NCBI GenBank assembly: GCA_022453515.1
Contig: JAJNNY010000005.1
Location: 1-64,000 of the forward strand
Reading direction: 5' to 3'
DNA length: 64,000 nt
Source of the DNA: Astrocystis sublimbata
Taxonomy: Eukaryota; Ascomycota; Sordariomycetes; Xylariales; Xylariaceae
Shown here: positions 57,944-64,000 of the stretch, one piece after another
Numbering within the stretch: position 1 is the stretch's first letter
Layout of the letters: every line of letters begins with the position of its first letter
Notes under the pieces: generated by a model
Told to the model about the DNA's origin: nothing
The model's database searches: none
What the model saw: only the letters and a program-made list of their open reading frames with translations
Position numbers and translations under genes: made by a program

Positions 57944-58752
57944 GTGAAGCCTTTCCAGGTTGTGATTCCGCATGTTGAGAACTTGAGACAGGGCGGCACT
58001 GAGTTGCTGCGGAATATATGTCAAGGCCAACAATACACAATCAGCATGGACGATGAATCGGGGGTCATCTACACGTCGCGTGAGCTACATATGCCGAAGA
58101 CTTTGGACGCGCCAATTCTCGGTGATCTCGGCGCGGGGGTTACAGGAGACGACAAACATTTGGAGGTCATCCAACCCAATGTATACGGAGCACCGGATGT
58201 CATTTTCGGAGGGCCATGGTCGTATGAAATTGATACATGGAGCACAGGTTGCATGGTGAAAACCCCAAACGGACATAGCCACTGGTAGGTAGGTCTAGGA
58301 ACTGAGCTAGCTGTGTCTTCAACTATCACCAGATATGGGACCTATTTGGAGATGGTCACCTGTTTAAGGGGCGCGACCCTGAGGATGAAACCTACGACAA
58401 CCAAGTGCACCTCGCAGATATCATCGCCCTACTTGGACAACCGCCTGGAACCCTTCTTCGTTCAAGCAAGGCGAGCCATGAATCCTTCACCGAAAAAGAG
58501 AGGCTTGATCATTCTATTTCCGATATCAGATCATGTCCATCTCTAGCTGGCAGGACCCTGATTATTCTGCAGGGCATTTACTTTCAAATACCCCACTTCC
58601 GAAAAGCATCTCACTTGAAGATAAAGAGACCAGCCTGGAGGGGAAGGATCGCAAGAAATTACTGGCCATGAATGTGGAAGATGCTCCAGTGGGACCCCTC
58701 GAAGCGTGCCTTGGCGAAGACACTCGCCGAGGACGGATGGCTTTGGGACTGA
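57944..58752 (+). pseudogene. SRPK-like protein kinase relic
   Basis: The C-terminal half of a fungal SRPK-type Ser/Thr kinase. Readable parts are the activation and P+1 regions: SRELHMPK, GDLGAG where DFG is expected, PNVYGAPDVIFG for the usual YRAPEVI, and GPWSYEIDTWSTGCM. A splice-competent intron follows (58,256-58,332), then IWDLFGDGHLFKGRDPEDETY. Beyond about 58,500 the frame breaks at least twice; the last kinase segment (around 58,673-58,752, QWDPSKRALAKTLAEDGW) is in another frame. No ATP-binding loop or HRD catalytic loop exists upstream, so the relic is truncated at its 5' end. It cannot be an active kinase. Confidence 0.8.
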
Positions 58753-60397
58753 ATTTTCATGTAAGCTAGACACATGTTGTTAAAGATTCGGCACAGGATG
58801 GGAATGCCGGATCATGACTTTCAGCGGTTGGGCTGTCTGCCTGGTCGGCGTTTGAAGCGGTGGTTGCTCTGGCGGGCCTATCGAGTATAAATCTGCGCTG
58901 CTCCAGACCTAGACTCTACTTGTACACATTCTGGCATCTAGACTGGCTCAACTGGGTAATCCCTTGACGCTAGATTCGAGTGGGAAGGCAGGCAGCTCGG
59001 CAGCCTAGGTACAGTAACGTGAGCAGGCGAGGTACAAACCAAAGGAGGCCAATAGGAAGTTAATGAGCGAGGGTGGATTTGGTTCACTTGATCTTTGCAG
59101 CGCTTGATATGTCCCGCCCAGCAGCAACTTATGACTTCCAATAGGTACAATAAGATGACTTGAAGTAGCAAACCCTGGACCTGCCCGGGACAAGGCTTTG
59201 GCTTTCAGCCACGGTAGGCCGCACTGAATCACAGCAGAGCTGACGAGATGTTGAAGACCTGCAGGCGAGGCAGGCATGTACCTGATGTGGTACCTAAGAC
59301 ACGAGGTGTAACGTACCCTGGGCTCGCCTGGCTTACCTTGGCGAGGTGGCTCGTGTGGGGCGGAGGGGCCAGGGTATCCCTATCCCTAGCGGTGGCCCTG
59401 GGCGCCAGTGGTCAGTACAGCGATCGGTGCAGTGATCGGTGCAGCCAGCACCTGGTGGCAGTCAGTTGCAGCGAGCGATCGGTACCTCGCGCTCGGTGCC
59501 CGCCCTGCCTGCTGGCGGGTGACAAAACGAGGCCAGGCCACCTGCCCCGAACCCATGCCATTGTCCCTTTACCTTTGTTCCCTTGTCTCATAGGTCGGCT
59601 CTCCTTTGGAAGTCGTTGTTCTGCTTGCTGCAGGTACCTGCTTTGCTGTGCTTCCTTGGTGCACCTCAAAGTACCCAAGTACCAAGTAGACAGTCACCTT
59701 AGGCAGGCAAGAGCTACGGCCCTTGGTCCCGTCTGTGTGCCAGTGCCGATGCCAATGACCAAGCCGACCCATCAGCAGTAGAACCCAGACAGCCAGACAG
59801 CCAGAACCCCCATCAGCGCCCATTACCACCCGAATTCTCAACCTCCCCATCCGCCATTCCATCCCATCCACCTGCATCCTTACAACCCACAACCGACTGC
59901 CCTTATCGACCCCCGACTGCACCACACCCACCGCAGTCGACGACCACCCACGACTCAGCGCCGCGTCTCGATACCTCTCGCCGACCGACGCCAGACCGAC
60001 GAAGTGTTTGACTCTCTATTTTCCGGCGCAGGCGATTGATTGGGGGCGTGTGTATGACGGGCGGACTCGGGAGCACGTCGACCCAGCCACTACGGTCGGC
60101 CGTCTTGCGCGCCATTTGCCTCCCTCACCACCTGCGCTGACCCTCGACGACACCATCGCCTTCATCGTCGGCGTCCTTGTGGCCGATACTCTTCCGAGCG
60201 CGCGGTTTCCGTTCTTTCGCCGTCACCGCCGCCGTCCCGTGACCGTGAAGCCGCTCTTTCGCTCGCTGACGCTTGTCTCCGCCCGATCGGCATTTGCACA
60301 CTGGGATCCTCGCCGCCTTGATTTTCGGCCATCAAATCCCGCCCTTCTCTGCCGCTGATCGGTCGCGTTCAGACTCCCCTACGCTGTCTTGGATTCG
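58753..60397. other. Intergenic upstream of Mediator gene
   Basis: 1.6 kb. It is GC-rich from 59,300 onwards and ends in a CT-rich leader. ORFs at 59,248-59,781 and 60,008-60,358 have low-complexity composition and are not accepted as genes. Confidence 0.5.
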
Positions 60398-61669
60398 ATG
60401 GCAGCCATGTCCTTTAACCCTCAGACGCCTCAGAGCCCTTCCCAGTTCTCTCCGAGCGTGGTGGATCAGGGATCGAGTATAAACACCTCGATGGCCTCCA
60501 CCGCGACCTCATTGCCTACTGTGAGCCATGCTTTCCCTCCCTCACCTCCTCTCTCAAATGATTGCATGGCCAAGACAACGCGATATGCATCCGTCTCCAC
60601 CTGCCAAACAAAATCTCTCATGTCACTCAATGACGCATTGAGACGATACTGACCATGCTGTATGTAGCCTGCGCATAGTGTGAATGGGTCTGGGTCTAGC
60701 TTGGTGCTTGATAACTCTCAAGATACTGCTATGACAGACATCTCCTCCCACAAGCGGAAATTCTCATTCGATGGAATTGGAGCTCACACGAACAAGAAAG
60801 TCCACCTTGACGACCCACGCAAAATCGGCATTCAGGACCTACATTTGGACGTCGGCGAAAAATACCTTTTCTGCAGAACGGGTAAGGCTCCTCTAATGTC
60901 TCAAGAGTCTCTACCATTTTGGTTGTGGGGAGTCTCTTCTTGATAGAGATGTCCTTGCAATCCCCAAGTGGTCTTAAGTAGCTGGCTGGCATATGAGAGT
61001 ATCCTTGTTGACACAACTTTTCATCTAGCCCATTCTATATCTTCGCCGTGCATGTCGGAAGACTTGTTCGAGAAGTTTGGCTTGACGGGTATTGCCGCCG
61101 AGGTTGCCCGTACCAAACCCAATGGAGAGAAGAATGCGCTACGCAAGACATACAAAGGTCAGATCAAGACTTTGGGCCTCAGTGGCCACTTCGATGCTGT
61201 CAAGGAGAAGTCAGGCTTCATAGCGATGCTATCGGTCGCCGAAGAGGATTGGCAGAACCGTTTTGTATCAGGCAAGGACATAGAGAGGGGCTTCAGCTCT
61301 GTACAGCAAGCCAGCCTGACGAGAGCGACGACATTGGCCAAAAGCCAGATACCGAAGGCCCTGTGGGATAGCTCCGTCTTGGGCGACCTAGCACCCGGCA
61401 TCGCTTCGAAAAAGGCGAACGACCCAGCGCTACGAGCGACAGCTCCGAGCACCCCCGCCTTCTCACCGGCAGGATCTGCTCCGAGAACGAACAAGCCATT
61501 ACCCACCCAACTAGACCGCGCGCGTCGTCTGGGCAAGAAGAGGAGCTACCAAGATACTAGCTTCGAAGGCTACGGCGATGGATATGATGATGACACCGGC
61601 GGCTATTCAACAGGCGACGGTGATGATCGATCCAAGCAGCTCAAGAGGCGAAAGCATGTGCACTCGTGA
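60398..61669 (+). CDS. MED19: Mediator subunit 19 (Rox3)
   Basis: Exons 60,398-60,520, 60,668-60,881 and 61,029-61,669 give 325 residues. The core [42 protein letters not shown] is the fungal Med19/Rox3 signature. The N terminus is Ser/Pro/Gln-rich and the C terminus basic with a possible nuclear localisation ([16 protein letters not shown]). Med19 belongs to the head/middle interface of Mediator and helps join the complex to RNA polymerase II. Both introns are 147 nt, with branch sequences CTGAC and TTGAC. A second ATG at 60,407 is an alternative start, three codons later. Confidence 0.9.
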
Positions 61670-62322
61670 GACCATCTACCTTCGAGGATCTCTGAGCTGA
61701 TTGATCACGACATAATGTCGACACAATCCCGCCGGGTCACACCATGGTCGGATCCAACAAACAAACAAACCAAAAAAAAACATTTTTTGATACCCGGGGC
61801 ACTACTGCAGGAGGGTGGTGCAGACAGGGTTTCTGCATTGTTGTAAAAATATTTCGGCGAGGTTCCAGTCAAGCCACGAGGGTTAATTTTTTTCGGGGAT
61901 CCAGAGCCTCCCACGGTTTCCCCATGATTACTGCATAGTTGATGATTATAGCATGGCGTTCGGCGTTTGGACTTGATTTTTTCATATACACATCTTCACA
62001 CCTTCACACATTCACACACTCCAGGCGGTCAACGCTTCGAGTTAACGACGCTCACCCCAAAAAAGAACGACTAATAGGAACGGGTCACGCAGTACCACTC
62101 AGTGGCAGAATGCCACATAGCTAGCTAGCAGTTCTAGCTACACAATATAAAAGATCAAAAATCTGAAATTTTGTATATCAATTTGATTAGGGTATTTGGG
62201 TATTGTGTTTGACTGACTATGTCTAGTTCTAACTCTAACTCATGCTTATATGTAATTAACGATGCAGCAAGAAAAGGCCAGGGGTTGAGAGGTAGGTAAG
62301 TGGTCGTAAATAGTAAGTGATG
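61670..62322. other. Convergent intergenic, MED19/F-box
   Basis: About 650 bp between two stops. It has A-rich and T-rich tracts (61,765-61,785; 61,840-61,895) and a CACACTTCACAC-like run at 61,985-62,022. No gene is supported. Confidence 0.5.
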
Positions 62323-63920
62323 TTACGGTGCCATGTCACATAACGATCTCAAGCGATGCCACCAATCGCTCTCGCACTGGAACTGTATGCCGCCGCCCTC
62401 AAACATGGCGCGCAGAAGCCCCCATTCCGACTCGTCGAAGCGGTCGGATGTAGTAGTAGTAGTAGGAGTAGCACCGTCTTCACCCGGGGTAGGACTAGGC
62501 GGACAGCCGGATATCGAAACGGCCTCTAGATGCGGAAACCCCCCTTCTAGGGCGCATTGCGCAAATAGTCTGATGTCGTCGAATAAGTCGCGCGAGACGT
62601 TCACCAGCGTCAGGGTGACTAGTGACTCGGGTAGTTTCTCGACGAAGATGCCGCGGTTGGGCGGCGCGTCGGGTGCGTTATTGGCGTTGCTGTTATTGCT
62701 CATATTGATGCCCGACAATGCGCCGGGGTTGAGCGTCACGTTCTCGAGCACGGGGAAGCCGCGCAGCGACTCGATGCCCTGGTGCTGTTCGCGCGGGCTG
62801 TCCTTGGAGAGGTGGAAGATGTCGAGCTGGCGCAGGGTCTGGCGCGCGGGCTCGAGGGCGACGACGATCTCGGCGGGCAGCCGGTCCATGGCCCAGTGGG
62901 GGCCGAAGGAGATGTACGTGAAGGACTCGAGGCGGCGGCAGTACTTGCAGAGGAAGAGGCCCTCGCGGTGGAAGCGGCTCTCGATGATGCGCAGGCGCTT
63001 GAGGTTGCGCAGGTCGAGGTCGTAGTCGGCGGTGATGCTGTAGCACCGCTTGAGAGACAGGGACTCGAGGTTCGGGCTGTACCGGATGATGTCCTGGACG
63101 TCGGCAAAGTTGAAGCGCCGCGAGATGCTCTCCTCCTCGATGCGCAGGTCGGCAAGCGCCCACAGCCGGTTGGACGGGTTCTTGGCCCAGATGGACAGGC
63201 ACTCGTTGAAGCCTTCGGACGAGCTGGGGACGCGGAACTCGAGCGTCTTGAGGTTCGGCAGCGAGCACACGAGCAGCTGGTGTGCGAAGCTGCTCCGGCC
63301 CGACACGCCCCAGAGCGCGGCGCTGCTCATGCGGATGTTGGAGACGGGCACCCGCAGGCGCCGGGCGACGTCGCCGACCAGGGCGGAGTCGTACTGGGAG
63401 TATTGCCGGAACAGGTCTTCGCGGTCATAGTGTTTGGTGTAGGCGGAGGTGGTGCAGCTCCTGAGATGATGATCAGTCACGGCGACCTTTGTATGAAGTA
63501 GGTAGTTGTAAGTCAATAGCTGGACGAATCCCGAGTTATGTGACATGTGAGCACGCGACCAAGAGACCAATTGGTTTGAAGCACAGGCTCATGGGATCAT
63601 GGGATCATGGCCCGGATGGGCCGGTCTCGGAAGGTAATTGGCAGAGCAGACAGAGCAATTAAGATAGCACGCTTGACATACATCTCGGTGACGGCTTTGG
63701 CGAGGTATTGGTTGTTGGAGACGGTGCGGATGAAGGCCGAGAGGCTCTGGTAGTGGGAGGAACTCCTGCCATTGCTGAAGTCGAATGTCTCGAACCGCTT
63801 ATACAGCAGCGGGATGCCGAGCTCCCAGAGGAAGCGGCAGGTTCGCGACAGGCGGGATAAGGTCTTGTTGTCCTGGATGTCCTCGTATATCATCTGCCAT
63901 ATCTCGGTTGGGAGGTTCAT
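62323..63920 (-). CDS. F-box protein with leucine-rich C terminus
   Basis: Two exons, 63,920-63,682 and 63,460-62,323, give 458 residues in frame. The F-box is at the N terminus (LPTEIWQMIYEDI...LSRLSRTCRFLWELGIPLLYKR, residues 3-45). The rest has irregular leucine-rich repeats, e.g. LPNLKTLEFRVPS and SPNLESLSLKRC. Such proteins are substrate adaptors of SCF ubiquitin ligases; the target is unknown. The 221-nt intron uses a strong GTATGT donor and a CTCAG acceptor preceded by CTGAT. A GTCAAG donor at 63,675 joined to the acceptor before GTCGCC would also keep a frame, so the junction is not certain. The ORF frame is GC-rich at third positions. Confidence 0.82.
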
Positions 63921-64000
63921 GGTCACCGCCACGTTACACGGACATGCCTCAATGTCCGTGGGGTGGGATGCAATGGGGTTGGTTGAGGTTCAGAAACAGA

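Noticed and set aside
59248..59781. 177-residue ORF before MED19.
   Set aside because: Repetitive GC-rich leader sequence; cysteine/arginine-rich composition without any motif.
62782..63501. 239-residue plus-strand ORF opposite the F-box gene.
   Set aside because: Mirror-frame artefact of a GC-biased exon; the minus frame has the F-box and leucine-rich repeats.
1..64000. CRISPR arrays, bacterial operons, ribosome binding sites.
   Set aside because: The DNA is fungal nuclear; no regularly spaced direct repeats were seen and such features are not expected.

Overview
The window is nuclear DNA of a filamentous ascomycete, most likely a Sordariomycete. The grounds are short introns (about 49-150 nt, a few longer) with GTRNGT donors and CTRAC/CTGAC branch points, orthologues of conserved fungal genes, a Fot1/pogo transposon carrying RIP-type mutations, and the intergenic palindromic motif TACCTAGGTA common in this group. 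Genus is not determinable by eye.

Region 1 (1-11,248) is one giant palindrome. Two arms of at least 5.5 kb are exact reverse complements (position i pairs with 11,249-i) around a 238-bp AT-rich loop. The loop is the interior of a small TA-flanked terminal-inverted-repeat element at 5,481-5,768. Each arm carries an NmrA-like Rossmann protein gene and, tail to tail with it, an intron-containing FRE-type ferric reductase gene. The two reductases diverge from the central element. The arms look undamaged, and the left one runs off the window.

Region 2 (11.2-24.1 kb) is a housekeeping block: mitochondrial presequence protease CYM1 (-), taxilin (+), the 40S biogenesis factor LTV1 (-) and the 60S GTPase LSG1 (+). 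LTV1 and LSG1 are divergent and share one promoter region. Region 3 (24.1-28.2 kb) has no intact gene but holds an apparently decayed coding region behind a recognisable TATA/leader. Region 4 (28.2-34.3 kb) has an aldo-keto reductase (-), a CECR5-type HAD hydrolase (+) and a secreted cysteine-rich GPI-type protein (+).

Region 5 (34.3-47.4 kb) is accessory: a complete Fot1-like transposon with perfect 26-bp ends and a transposase full of TAG/TAA stops, an intron-containing tRNA-Lys(UUU), a PEBP-family protein (+), an extended short-chain reductase with three exons (-), and about 5.8 kb with only broken coding fragments.

Region 6 (47.4-64 kb) has a Sis1-type DnaJ protein (-), a large UBA/UIM ubiquitin-binding protein (-, seven exons), a Cdc34-type E2 (-), a broken SRPK-like kinase relic (+), Mediator subunit 19 (+) and an F-box protein (-). 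Exon coordinates were deduced by reading splice signals and keeping the frame; no transcript evidence was available.
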